NCBI GenBank assembly: GCA_963718635.1
Contig: OY970367.1
Span: forward strand, 6,138,001 to 6,202,000
DNA from: JAIOQJ01 sp963718635
Lineage (GTDB): Bacteria > Planctomycetota > Planctomycetia > Gemmatales > Gemmataceae
DNA length: 64,000 nt
Direction of reading: 5' to 3'
The notes below the pieces were generated by a model. It was not told where the DNA came from. It saw only the letters and a list, made by a program, of their open reading frames with translations, and did no database searches. The position numbers were made by a program, and so were the translations under genes. Of the stretch, positions 56,575 to 64,000 are shown piece by piece (within the stretch, counting starts at the first letter, position 1; each line of letters starts with the position of its first letter).

Positions 56575-56631
56575 GTAGGACAACCGTCTCGGTTGTCCCT
56601 GATGGGCGGACAACCGAGACGGTTGTCCTAC
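56575..56631. repeat. GGACAACCG/CGGTTGTCC inverted repeat, copy 2
   Basis: GTAGGACAACCGTCTCGGTT and AACCGAGACGGTTGTCCTAC flank a 17-base middle; the outer arms are perfect. It lies between the toxin and the DUF6194 gene. Confidence 0.85.
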
Positions 56632-56712
56632 GACACAAATTGCGTCAGGTTTTGCCGACTAAAGCCTATGCACGGGGATCAACGTTTCCGTGAGTCTGTC
56701 AAGGATTATCGA

Positions 56713-57129
56713 ATGGACGAAACATCAATCCGCGAACACATCATCGCGTCGTTTCCTGACATCGGCGTCACGGATGTGAACGGCGACAGTTATTTTTTCG
56801 TTGATCCCGACAAGAAACACCCGTTCGCCACACTCGTTACCAGTGATGCCCACGATCAAGTGTCGGATCTCAATCGGCCCGGCATTTATCGGTTGAACAT
56901 CGGTGTCAGCAAGCAAACTTTCAGCGACCTATTCGAACACGATGGAAAAGGTGTTGTCAGCGTCGGCCACGACTACGCGGCACTGGACCGACTCATGCCT
57001 CATCCGGTCTACGGCAAGATGTATTGGGTCTGCGTACTTAAACCCGGCGCGGAGACCTTCGCAACTGTGAAGCGGTTGCTCACCGAGGCCTACGAGTCTG
57101 GCACGCTAAAATTTCCTAAGCCTGTCTGA
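56713..57129 (+). CDS. DUF6194 family protein
   Basis: 138 residues. SYFFVDPDKKHPFATLVTSD, SDLNRPGIYRLNIGVSKQTF and LDRLMPHPVYGKMYWVCVLK match a conserved family of unknown function (DUF6194), whose LMPHPVYG block is its hallmark. Soluble alpha/beta protein. The ATG is chosen because AAGGA lies 7 bases upstream and the conserved N-terminus begins there. Confidence 0.75.
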   Translation: MDETSIREHIIASFPDIGVTDVNGDSYFFVDPDKKHPFATLVTSDAHDQVSDLNRPGIYRLNIGVSKQTFSDLFEHDGKGVVSVGHDYAALDRLMPHPVYGKMYWVCVLKPGAETFATVKRLLTEAYESGTLKFPKPV

Positions 57130-57326
57130 TTGAACGCCACGTCGGGGCAGCCGAAGCAAACGAAGAGGTTAGCCGTGATGAACAAGAACATACTCTTGCT
57201 GGGCCGAACGGGTATTGTTTTGGATGGTGTTCGCAGAGGGTATGCGGTCAACGTTCATTTCTCAAATGGATAGGCCGAAATTTGTTCTAGCTTCTCCAGC
57301 AAATGGTTGTTTGGTAGACTTTGAAT

Positions 57327-57629
57327 ATGACGCCGCGCCAGTTTCTTCACGTTGATCCGCGGACGTTACGATTGCCATCGAGCCGGCGGGATGGCGCTGA
57401 CCCAGCGAAACTGCACCGGCAGATCGCACGGCATGGTGTCAGCACGGCTGGGATGCCGCCGCTACTCGTCAGCCGGGGAACGGATGGTGTGCTGTCCATC
57501 AACGACGGCGTGACGCGAGCCACACGGGTTGCGAAACTGCTGCCAGGAACGACGGTACTGGTGGAAGTGATTGATGAACCTTCCGAGGCCTACGGAAGCC
57601 GACCAACAGTTCAGGAGCGTTTGCCATGA
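57327..57629 (+). CDS. ParB-like nuclease-domain small protein
   Basis: 100 residues. FLHVDPRTLRLPSSRRDGAD, GMPPLLVSRGTDGVLSINDG and VTRATRVAKLLPG resemble the ParB/sulfiredoxin core (a parameter-driven G-x(n)-N/D-G-x-TRA binding loop). It overlaps the next gene (ATGA). The two are a recurring pair of unknown role, possibly a toxin-antitoxin or addiction module. Confidence 0.6.
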   Translation: MTPRQFLHVDPRTLRLPSSRRDGADPAKLHRQIARHGVSTAGMPPLLVSRGTDGVLSINDGVTRATRVAKLLPGTTVLVEVIDEPSEAYGSRPTVQERLP

Positions 57630-57844
57630 AAATGATTGTAGTCGATGAATTGACCGAGACGCTTGTTGAACTCCGGTTGTTATTTCCCGAAATGCGCCTG
57701 GGACAGATGGTGCTGAATTTAGCGACAGCGGCCGGTGTAAATGATTTCGGAGGTGTATGGGATGTTGAGGACGATGTGCTTTTAGTGGCAGCGCGACGCT
57801 TGTTGGAGAGAAATCGTGACCGGGGCGAATTGAATGAAGCGTAA
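57626..57844 (+). CDS. Small helical partner of the ParB-like protein
   Basis: 72 residues (MKMIVVDELTETLVELRLLF ... ERNRDRGELNEA). MRLGQMVLNLATAAG and VWDVEDDVLLVAARRLLE are the patterned parts. Its start overlaps the previous stop. No family name is known to me. Confidence 0.6.
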   Translation: MKMIVVDELTETLVELRLLFPEMRLGQMVLNLATAAGVNDFGGVWDVEDDVLLVAARRLLERNRDRGELNEA

Positions 57845-57912
57845 ACAACCAGGTTGCCTGACTTTGCCCCCGAGTGATCCGCTGTTTCCAGATCAGGCTC
57901 AGCGGAGAGAAG

Positions 57913-58275
57913 ATGGTAATGGAAACAGTTAAGCCAAAGATCAAGGAAGCTAGCTTCATCCACCAATTATTCGGAGTAACACCCGGCTACGCTCCACGGT
58001 GGGCAAAAGTATGTATCGGCGACTGCATTGGCGGCCTATTCGGGTTCGTTTATGTCGGGTTTTTCGCGGCGGTTCTTGCTGCTGGCAAAGCATATGGTTG
58101 GTGGGTTCTAGCAGTTGCTGCCCCGGTTGCGATAGTTTGGTGGGTTCTGATCGAAGAATTCGCCAACCGGGAGCAGTTCGGGCGCGCCCGCCTGCGTCGC
58201 AACGAGTGTGTGTGGTGCGGCCAGAAGGGCGTTGCTTCTGATAGTATCTGCCCTGCCTGTCGCCGGAAGGTCTAA
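57913..58275 (+). CDS. Hypothetical membrane protein with C-terminal zinc ribbon
   Basis: 120 residues. Two central membrane helices (CIGGLFGFVYVGFFAAVLAA; WVLAVAAPVAIVWWVL) and a C-terminal ECVWCGQKG ... CPACRRKV pair of Cys-x2-Cys motifs that should bind zinc on the cytoplasmic side. GGAGA lies 4-5 bases before the ATG. Function unknown. Confidence 0.55.
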   Translation: MVMETVKPKIKEASFIHQLFGVTPGYAPRWAKVCIGDCIGGLFGFVYVGFFAAVLAAGKAYGWWVLAVAAPVAIVWWVLIEEFANREQFGRARLRRNECVWCGQKGVASDSICPACRRKV

Positions 58276-59140
58276 CAAGCTAACAAGGTTGACAGCCAGT
58301 CTATGCATCCCATTGCTGGAAGCGCATGGTCGCCAGAACTGGAGACACTTGATCGTTGCTCGGTGGAGAACTACCACTGACCGTAGTCCGGTCTTTTTTC
58401 CCCGACGATACCGGGGTCGTCCGCGGCCTTTCCGCGATGCCTCGCTGTTGGCGAATTGCAGCTGATCATGGCTAGTGGTGCAGAAGTTCCCGCGTGGCTG
58501 CATCGTGCGATTTTCGCTGATTTGCATGGCGAGACCGGTATCCGGGTCGCGATCACTGAAGGAGGAACGCGCCGGATTGGGTGAAGCCATTTTGCGTAAA
58601 GGCTGTTGAGTTCAAGGCATGATCACATTTAGATGGTTCGCCTAAGCGGATATATTTTCAGTTACCTCACAAGCGGGATGGCGGCGAATCTCGATGACTA
58701 AAGCCTCTTCTAGTTACGAACGTGCGCTCCACCCCGACAAGCGCGATGGCAGCGCTGGGCGGACGATTGATCTGGTCTTCTTGATCTGTGGGCGGCTCTT
58801 GCTCGGTGTCAATTTCTGGTTTTTGGACAAGTCTAGAAATGAAAAGAAGCTGCTCAACCGCTGTACCACCTCTCCCATGGCCAGTGCGATCGAGCAGCTA
58901 TCGGCTTACGCCGCCCGTTTAAAAGCAAAGGCCGCGCCAATAAAATCCCGGCTTGATTTTCACTTCCTTATTCTGACATAACATCTTACCAGTAAATAAC
59001 TTATCGGAAGTTAAATTTGCACGAATCGCTCGACATCGCTTTATGAAACAAGCTCTTCTGTTGCTATAGTAAGCGATAGCTGCCTGATAACTAAGCGACT
59101 CTCCTGCCGTGCTGCATTCACTAAGAAGAAAGAGACATCG
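58276..59140. other. Long intergenic region, no supported gene
   Basis: 865 bp. A plus-strand ORF at 58694-58981 contains LVFLICGRLLLGVNFWFLDK, which could be part of a decayed membrane protein, but nothing around it supports a gene. Another short reading at 58467-58583 (MASGAEVPAWLHRAIFADL) is also isolated. No RNA gene, terminator or repeat identified. Confidence 0.3.
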
Positions 59141-59842
59141 TTGGCTACTTTTATCCTGGCACAGTCCCCGCGAGCAATCTTTTTCGATGCAGTTGGCACC
59201 TTGCTCTTTCCTGCGTCGCGAGTGGCAGAAACCTACTCGCTGACCGCCGCACATCAGGGCATTCAGCTTGATGAAGCGACAATAGCTGCCCGCCTACATC
59301 GAGCTTTCACGCAACAAGAGTTGATCGATCGCGACAACGGCTGGCGTACCGATGAAGTGCGCGAAGCGGACCGTTGGCGTTCGATCGTGGCAGAGACATT
59401 AGGCGAAGTTGCAGACTCGGAAGCTTGCTTCACCGATCTCTGGAATAGGTACCGGCAGCCGGAAGCATGGAGAGCCCATCCCGAAGCGGGGGTGGTGCTT
59501 CGCGAATTAGAAAGCCGGGGCTTTGTACTCGGTATGGCCTCCAATTTCGATGGCCGGCTCGCGGCAATTGTCCAAGCCATTCCGGAGATAGCGGTGCTGG
59601 CGCCCCGCTGCGTCATCAGTTCACTGGTAGGTCGGCGCAAGCCGTCAGCGTTGTTCTTCGACGAGGTCATTCGCCTGGCAAACGTTGCAGCTGAGAAGAT
59701 CCTCTTTATCGGCGACGATCTTCAAAACGATTGGCAGGGCGCTCGCGCATGCGGCCTTCATGCGCTTCTGCTCGACCCGAAAGGCAAGGCGGGCATCGCG
59801 GAAAGCATAACAACCTTGAGCGAACTTTTGGCGATGCTTTAG
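59141..59842 (+). CDS. HAD-superfamily phosphatase (subfamily IA)
   Basis: 233 residues. Motif I AIFFDAVGTLL (nucleophile Asp, with Ala-Val replacing the usual acid-base region, so the second Asp of D-x-D is missing), motif II GMASNFDGR, motif III GRRKPS and motif IV FIGDDLQND. The cap domain is helical (residues about 20-110). Hydrolyses small phosphomonoesters if active. The lost second Asp resembles dehalogenase-like members, so activity is uncertain. The start is TTG with only a weak AGAAAGAG upstream. Confidence 0.8.
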   Translation: MATFILAQSPRAIFFDAVGTLLFPASRVAETYSLTAAHQGIQLDEATIAARLHRAFTQQELIDRDNGWRTDEVREADRWRSIVAETLGEVADSEACFTDLWNRYRQPEAWRAHPEAGVVLRELESRGFVLGMASNFDGRLAAIVQAIPEIAVLAPRCVISSLVGRRKPSALFFDEVIRLANVAAEKILFIGDDLQNDWQGARACGLHALLLDPKGKAGIAESITTLSELLAML

Positions 59843-59856
59843 GGTTCGGTTTGAAT

Positions 59857-60888
59857 CTACTTCGGCTGATAGATTTGATCGAAGAGGGCGCCATCAGCGA
59901 AGAACCGTTTCTGGGCGGCCTCCCAGCCTCCTTTATCGATGTAGTCGATGCGGAAGAGATCGAGGTCGCGCAGGCGGTCCCGATGTCGGGCGGCTACTTC
60001 CGGGTTGATCGCGCGATAGTAATTCTGGGCAATGATTTCCTGAGCCTTGTCGGTGTAGAGAAATTTCAGATAGGCCTCGGCTATGTCCCGCGTTCCCTTG
60101 CGATCAACGTTTTGATCGACCATGGCGACATGCGGCTCCGCCTTGATGCTGCACGATGGGTAAATTACTTCGAGATCATTCGGAAGTTCGTCGAGCTCGA
60201 GATGGGCTTCGTTCTCCCAAGTCAGATGGACATCGCCGATCATCCGTCGTGCGAACGTGATCGTCGCTCCGCGCGCGCCTGAATCGAGAACCGGGCACTG
60301 GCGATACATCTGCGTGACGAAGGCCCTCGCTTCTTCCTCCGCCCGCTGCCGATCACTATCCGACGACGAAGCCGTGATGCCGTTCTTCTTTAGCACGGCG
60401 CCCCAGGCGGCTAACAAATTTAGACGAGCTCCGCCGCTGGTCTTCGGGTTGGGCCCAATGATTTGCACGCCGGGTTGCAGCAAATCGGGCCAGTCGTGAA
60501 TGTGCTTCGGATTTCCTTTGCGCACGACAAAAACAATCGTTGAAAAATAGGGGAGCGAATGGTTGTCCAAGCGGCTTTCCCAATCTTTAGCGATCAGGCC
60601 CTTTTTGGTCAGAGCGTTCGTGTCCGACCAAAGCGCGAGCGTGACGACATCGGCCGGCAGACCATCCATCACGGCCCGGGCCTGACTCCCCGATCCACCA
60701 TGCGATTGGCGAATGCGCACTGTCACGCCCTTGTCTTGTTGGTATTCTTCAACGAATGCACGATTCAATTTGCGATAAAGTTCGCGCGTCGGGTCGTAAG
60801 AGACATTCAGGATGTCGATTTGCGGACCAGAGGGGCCACAACCACCAGCGACTGCAACCAGCGCGAACGTGACTAATAACCGAAGCAT
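59857..60888 (-). CDS. Sulfate ABC transporter substrate-binding lipoprotein
   Basis: 343 residues. Signal peptide with lipobox (VAVAGGC), then ILNVSYDPTRELYRKLNRAF, RQSHGGSGSQARAVMDGL and DVVTLALWSDTNAL, the conserved sulfate/thiosulfate-binding (Sbp/CysP) core, and the late VDRKGTRDIAEAYLKFLYT. It captures sulfate in the periplasm. No CysT/W/A genes follow on this strand within the window, so the permease genes must lie elsewhere. Confidence 0.92.
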   Translation of the reverse strand: MLRLLVTFALVAVAGGCGPSGPQIDILNVSYDPTRELYRKLNRAFVEEYQQDKGVTVRIRQSHGGSGSQARAVMDGLPADVVTLALWSDTNALTKKGLIAKDWESRLDNHSLPYFSTIVFVVRKGNPKHIHDWPDLLQPGVQIIGPNPKTSGGARLNLLAAWGAVLKKNGITASSSDSDRQRAEEEARAFVTQMYRQCPVLDSGARGATITFARRMIGDVHLTWENEAHLELDELPNDLEVIYPSCSIKAEPHVAMVDQNVDRKGTRDIAEAYLKFLYTDKAQEIIAQNYYRAINPEVAARHRDRLRDLDLFRIDYIDKGGWEAAQKRFFADGALFDQIYQPK

Positions 60889-61002
60889 CGATATAATCCA
60901 GAGTCAATGTGTACTAAGATTATCGGCAAAGTGATGATAGCTCTTGCAGACTTTTCGTCCAGTTCTGAAATCAGCGCGCCTAAGCTAGTTTAGGAACCAA
61001 TA

Positions 61003-61356
61003 TAGACAGGATTAACAGGAGAGACAGGATAGAACGTCATAGGTCAACCTGTAAATTCATGTTATTCCTGTTAAAAAAAGCCTCAGCGGTGAGTGCATCG
61101 TCAAGGCCGAACCTTCGGGTAGAGTTGCTGCGGTTTCGACAAAGTCTTTGTGACTCCAGCCAGCTTATCCGGTTGCCAGTGCGAACATTTACCGTAGATC
61201 GGGCACTAGCAAACGAGATTAAAAGCCAGGCAGAGCCTTGAAGCGCACTTCCCCACCCTTGCGGGGCTGGTCTATGCAGCAATCTAAGACAGGATTAACA
61301 GGATAGAACGTCATAGGTCATCCTTTAAATTCCTGTTATTCCTGTCGAAAATAAAG
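61003..61356. repeat. Two copies of an ACAGGATTAACAGGA unit
   Basis: Units at 61003-61077 and 61286-61356 share AGACAGGATTAACAGGA, GGATAGAACGTCATAGGTCA and GTTATTCCTGT. Each ends with an inverted match to its start (ACAGGA versus TCCTGT), so each can fold into a hairpin. The 200 bp between them contains no gene. The two lie between the sulfate-binding and NHL genes; the whole gap (60889-61728) lacks a supported gene. Confidence 0.75.
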
Positions 61357-61377
61357 CCTGCTAAGGCTATCGGTTAA

Positions 61378-61404
61378 TATTCCGGAAATATTTGCAGAAG
61401 GCAC
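61378..61404 (-). repeat. Dispersed palindrome family, copy 6 (degenerate)
   Basis: TATTCCGGAAATATTTGCAG with a decayed arm, followed by GGCACTTTGCGAGGAATTCG; orientation opposite to copies 1-5. Confidence 0.75.
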
Positions 61405-61448
61405 TTTGCGAGGAATTCGTCGGGAAACGAGTGAATGAAGGTGGCGGC

Positions 61449-61489
61449 TGGCCTCCCGGCCTGCCGTGCCCCGAACAGGCCGGGAGGCC
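61449..61489. repeat. ACAGGCC/GGCCTGT repeat, second location
   Basis: GGCCTCCCGGCCTG and CAGGCCGGGAGGCC are exact complements flanking CCGTGCCCCGAA, the same element type as at 29.4 kb. Confidence 0.75.
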
Positions 61490-61523
61490 TCTCCCCATGA
61501 GGTAAGAAGTCTATCGGTTAATA

Positions 61524-61543
61524 TTCGGGAAATATTTCCCGAA
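61524..61543 (-). repeat. Dispersed palindrome family, copy 7
   Basis: Perfect 20-bp palindrome TTCGGGAAATATTTCCCGAA, followed by GGCACTTTGCGAAGAATTCG and TGGGAAAA, the complement of the conserved flank of copies 1-5. Confidence 0.9.
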
Positions 61544-61728
61544 GGCACTTTGCGAAGAATTCGTGGGAAAATGCGCGATCAGAATGCGAAATGCTGTTTT
61601 CCGAGTCTAGTGTTGCAATCGGCCAAGTCCTCTTCGCTGCTTAAGTGCTTACGTTGAGTTCATACTCGTAAACTCGCATCTTGATGAGTTACTATTGAGT
61701 CCTGCTAACCTCTTTTCGAAAGTGTTTT

Positions 61729-62766
61729 ATGCGTCCCTTAGTCATTTGGATCGCTCTGGCTTCATCCGCGTCGGCCGCCGAGAAATTGGTACTTGTCGCC
61801 GGCGGCGAAAGTGCGGGCTTGAAAGAGCCGTTTGGGATGGACTTCCTTCCCGATGGCAGCGTGCTTGTCGCCGAGTATAGCGGCTTCAAGGTTTCGCTGG
61901 TTGATAAAGACGGCAAAGTGACTGTCTATGCGGGCTCAGGACAAAAAGGATATGCCGACGGTGCGGCAGAAAAAGCCCAGTTCAACGGCACTCACAACTT
62001 AGTCGTTGCAAAAGACGGCAGCGTTTATGTGGCAGACACGTTCAACAACCGGGTGCGCAAGATCGATGGCAAAACTCGTCAAGTCACCACCGTCGCCGGC
62101 AACGGCAAAGCGGGCTTCTCGGGCGATGGCGGCCCAGCGATCGAGGCCACTTTCAAAGGAGCTTTCCATGTCGCTCTCGACCGCCAGCAAGAGAATCTTT
62201 ACGTGGCCGACCTGGGAAACTTTCGCATCCGCAAGATTGATCTGAAGACCGGAATCATCAGCACCGTGGCAGGCAACGGCATGAAGGGCATTCCTGAAAA
62301 TGGAGCGAACGCAATGGAGGCGCCGCTCGTCGATCCGCGTTCGTGCGCACTCGATAGCAAGGGCCGGCTTTACATCCTCGAACGTGGCGGCAATGCGCTG
62401 CGCGTTGTTGAGGATGGCAAAATCCGCACTCTGATTGCCAGGCGAACAATCACCTCGGTCGATGGCTCCAAATTGAACACCGACGGCGCGAAAATGGATA
62501 TCCTCAGCGGCCCCAAGCTGAGTTGGGTGGATAAGAACGACGACGTCTTGATCGCCGATACGGAACATCATGTGATCCGCAAGTATATCGCGAAAGAAGC
62601 GACAGCCGAAGTGATTGCCGGTAATCAGCGAAAAGGGAGCAATGGTTTAGATGGCCGGCCGGACGAGGCCGAACTAGCGCGGCCACACGGCGTTGCCGAA
62701 GCGCTCGATGGAACAATCTGGATCGCCGACAGCGACAATCATCGACTATTGAAAATCGTGAAATAG
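61729..62766 (+). CDS. Exported NHL-repeat protein
   Basis: 345 residues with a signal peptide (MRPLVIWIALASSASA). Five or six NHL blades with the pattern V..dG.vYVADT.NNRVRKID (for example GSVYVADTFNNRVRKID, ENLYVADLGNFRIRKID, DDVLIADTEHHVIRKY, GTIWIADSDNHRLLKI), each followed by TVAGNG-type turns, so a beta-propeller. A periplasmic or extracellular binding protein; ligand unknown. Confidence 0.88.
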   Translation: MRPLVIWIALASSASAAEKLVLVAGGESAGLKEPFGMDFLPDGSVLVAEYSGFKVSLVDKDGKVTVYAGSGQKGYADGAAEKAQFNGTHNLVVAKDGSVYVADTFNNRVRKIDGKTRQVTTVAGNGKAGFSGDGGPAIEATFKGAFHVALDRQQENLYVADLGNFRIRKIDLKTGIISTVAGNGMKGIPENGANAMEAPLVDPRSCALDSKGRLYILERGGNALRVVEDGKIRTLIARRTITSVDGSKLNTDGAKMDILSGPKLSWVDKNDDVLIADTEHHVIRKYIAKEATAEVIAGNQRKGSNGLDGRPDEAELARPHGVAEALDGTIWIADSDNHRLLKIVK

Positions 62767-62818
62767 CAGTCTTAGAGCCTCTGCTTTTCTTCATCCGTGA
62801 AATTGGTGTTATCCGTGG

Positions 62819-63286
62819 TCAAATTCTTCCTTGAGAATTAACCATGGGTAAAACTTCAAGGTCGGACTTACTTCGATAAAGGCGCAGCGCGAGATATCCA
62901 TACAGAACAGTGAACGCGACAAAGAGCACAGAAAGCGTGTGATAGCCGACCTGGAGCCACCATCGCGATAGATGTTCTTTCACATCGAACACGCCTTGAA
63001 GCGCCAGGCGAATCCCCCAAAAGACGGCGACATAGCCGCACACCCCGCGTGCCAAACCAGTGCCGGAGGCCAATTCCACTGGATGAAAGATGCTCAGCAA
63101 GCTGAATGATATGATCGCCAGCACCACGTAGCCGCCGTAGACCCAGTACATTTGCCGATGAAGTTTCGGCAAACCTTGTAGGGATTCTTTCCAGTTCAAC
63201 CGTATGGGAACCAGTGCCGACGCCACCAGAACACTCGCTTGCAGCACGCCGGCGGCTTGGATCAATTGGGGCAAATTTTCTAACAT
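62819..63286 (-). CDS. Hypothetical membrane protein
   Basis: 155 residues with about four membrane helices (GVLQASVLVASALVPIRL; YGGYVVLAIISFSLLSIF; VGYHTLSVLFVAFTVLYGYL). Conserved-looking LPKLHRQMYWVY. The start is the ATG before LENLPQ, with GAGGAG 7 bases upstream. It follows the MBOAT-like gene by 11 bp on the same strand, so it is likely co-transcribed and may assist it. Confidence 0.6.
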   Translation of the reverse strand: MLENLPQLIQAAGVLQASVLVASALVPIRLNWKESLQGLPKLHRQMYWVYGGYVVLAIISFSLLSIFHPVELASGTGLARGVCGYVAVFWGIRLALQGVFDVKEHLSRWWLQVGYHTLSVLFVAFTVLYGYLALRLYRSKSDLEVLPMVNSQGRI

Positions 63287-63297
63287 GTTCAAGCTCC

Positions 63298-64000
63298 TCA
63301 AAAGGCTCTTAAGGCATGGAGCAAAGGCAAGATGATGTTTCGAACGAACGGCGGGTGAAACAGGTAGTAGGCAGGCGCCGCCAAGACGATGAACGCGAAC
63401 AAGCCTCCGCGCCAGCCTCGACCGAGACCGATGCGCCTTCCGTGTGGCGAGCGCTCGAGAAGAAGCGCTGGAATCTGCAACACGAAGTAAAGCGTGGGCC
63501 AGCCATATCCTCCGCCGGCGGGTACGGAGATGACGAGGTCGTGAATCAGGCCGCTAAACAGAAAACCTGCAGCAACGCCAAGGGCTGGCGGAACACGGCC
63601 TGCAAGAGGGCGAAACAAGAAGCGGTAGGTGAGATCGCGAAAGGCCGTGTTCCATCGCTTGCCCCAAAACTCGGCAACGCTGCACGATCGGGCAGGGCTG
63701 TTCATCAGCGGTTGAGCGTTCACACCGAGTGATCGCCAGAGGCAGCTAAGCAAGCCGAACAGTCCAAAGTGCAGCATCAAGACGATGCCGAACATGCCGA
63801 GCCAGCCGACTAACAAATCCCACTCAACAGGGACAACGTTGCTGGCGCCCCAGATCAACGCTGCTCCAACAGCTATTCTCGCGCTGGTTGTCAGCCATTC
63901 GCTGGCCAAAGGTGTTCGTTCATCAGAGGGTTGCGGAGGCTGAAGAAATGACCGTGCATCCATGCCGGGCCACGCGAACAAATAACCGAGGTGAATCCAG
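63298..64000 (-). CDS. MBOAT_2/wax synthase-like acyltransferase, partial (right edge)
   Basis: At least 234 residues, open beyond 64000. FWGKRWNTAFRDLTYRFLF and FLFSGLIHDLVISVPAGGGYG are the MBOAT_2 signature, the latter holding the catalytic His; membrane helices throughout. Members acylate lipids or alcohols at the membrane. It is read from outside the window (LGYLFAWPGMDARSF continues upstream). Downstream is a small membrane-protein gene. Confidence 0.75.
   Translation of the reverse strand, partial: WIHLGYLFAWPGMDARSFLQPPQPSDERTPLASEWLTTSARIAVGAALIWGASNVVPVEWDLLVGWLGMFGIVLMLHFGLFGLLSCLWRSLGVNAQPLMNSPARSCSVAEFWGKRWNTAFRDLTYRFLFRPLAGRVPPALGVAAGFLFSGLIHDLVISVPAGGGYGWPTLYFVLQIPALLLERSPHGRRIGLGRGWRGGLFAFIVLAAPAYYLFHPPFVRNIILPLLHALRAF

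Noticed and set aside
58108..58590. 160-codon minus-strand ORF
   Set aside because: Its right part is opposite the zinc-ribbon membrane gene and the rest has no recognisable domain or leader.
1..64000. tRNA, rRNA or replication origin
   Set aside because: No cloverleaf with a T-loop GTTCGA context, no rRNA-like stretch and no DnaA-box cluster were noticed by eye; a tRNAscan or Rfam search would be decisive.

Overview
The window looks like chromosome from a member of the Planctomycetota. This is inferred from the mix of families (ThuA, NHL and leucine-rich repeat proteins, an Rpn nuclease, DUF1016, DUF2357 and vWA genes) and from many short palindromic intergenic repeats; no rRNA is present to confirm it. 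Base composition is moderate except for a clearly GC-richer block at about 18.4-23.0 kb. Reading frames break in about 14 otherwise well-conserved genes, often in short homopolymers (for example a T run at 41954-41958). The simplest explanation is residual indel error from long-read assembly, so most broken genes below are described as single genes with a frameshift and not as true pseudogenes.

Layout. 1-7.65 kb: a minus-strand copper/silver (heavy-metal) efflux operon: Cys-rich exported protein, CusB-type adaptor, CusF-like lipoprotein, and an oversized CusA-type RND pump that runs off the left edge. 7.9-16 kb: recN, an Rpn nuclease followed by two copies of its short C-terminal ORF, DUF2784, zinc-ribbon and small proteins, panB, a TatD-family hydrolase, and a HEPN two-gene module flanked by a decayed second copy of the TatD 5' end. 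16.4-23 kb: a TPR protein, uridine kinase, then a GC-rich pectin-type pair (SGNH esterase and PL4 rhamnogalacturonan lyase with FN3 repeats). 23.2-30.4 kb: an aspartyl-protease pair, a Tes-like radical SAM enzyme overlapping an Lgt-like membrane protein, lipoproteins, a leucine-rich repeat protein, and about 1 kb of repeat-rich DNA with an RHS remnant.

30.5-44.6 kb is an accessory, defence-like region: DUF1016/YhcG nuclease, an AIPR-like abortive infection protein, a decayed Uma2 gene, a PIN toxin-antitoxin pair, an orphan RND adaptor, ThuA, and a five-gene run (McrB-like AAA+ ATPase, small protein, HNH nuclease, DUF2357/PD-(D/E)XK nuclease, vWA protein) that is the best candidate for a composite defence system. 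45-48 kb: an acyltransferase-glycosyltransferase pair and an alpha/beta hydrolase. 48.6-50.7 kb: a group II intron that appears to sit exactly between the hairpin and the T-tract of an intrinsic terminator. 50.7-64 kb: a GT39-type glycosyltransferase, ArfB, an AcrA-type adaptor, an overlapping RsmC-like methyltransferase/DUF985 pair, two small overlapping toxin-antitoxin-like pairs, DUF6194, a HAD phosphatase, a sulfate-binding lipoprotein, an NHL protein and a membrane-protein/MBOAT pair at the right edge.

At least seven copies of one dispersed element (palindrome centred on AAATATTT with a conserved flank) occur at 29.0-29.4, 48.1-48.4 and 61.4-61.5 kb. No tRNA, rRNA or CRISPR array was seen.
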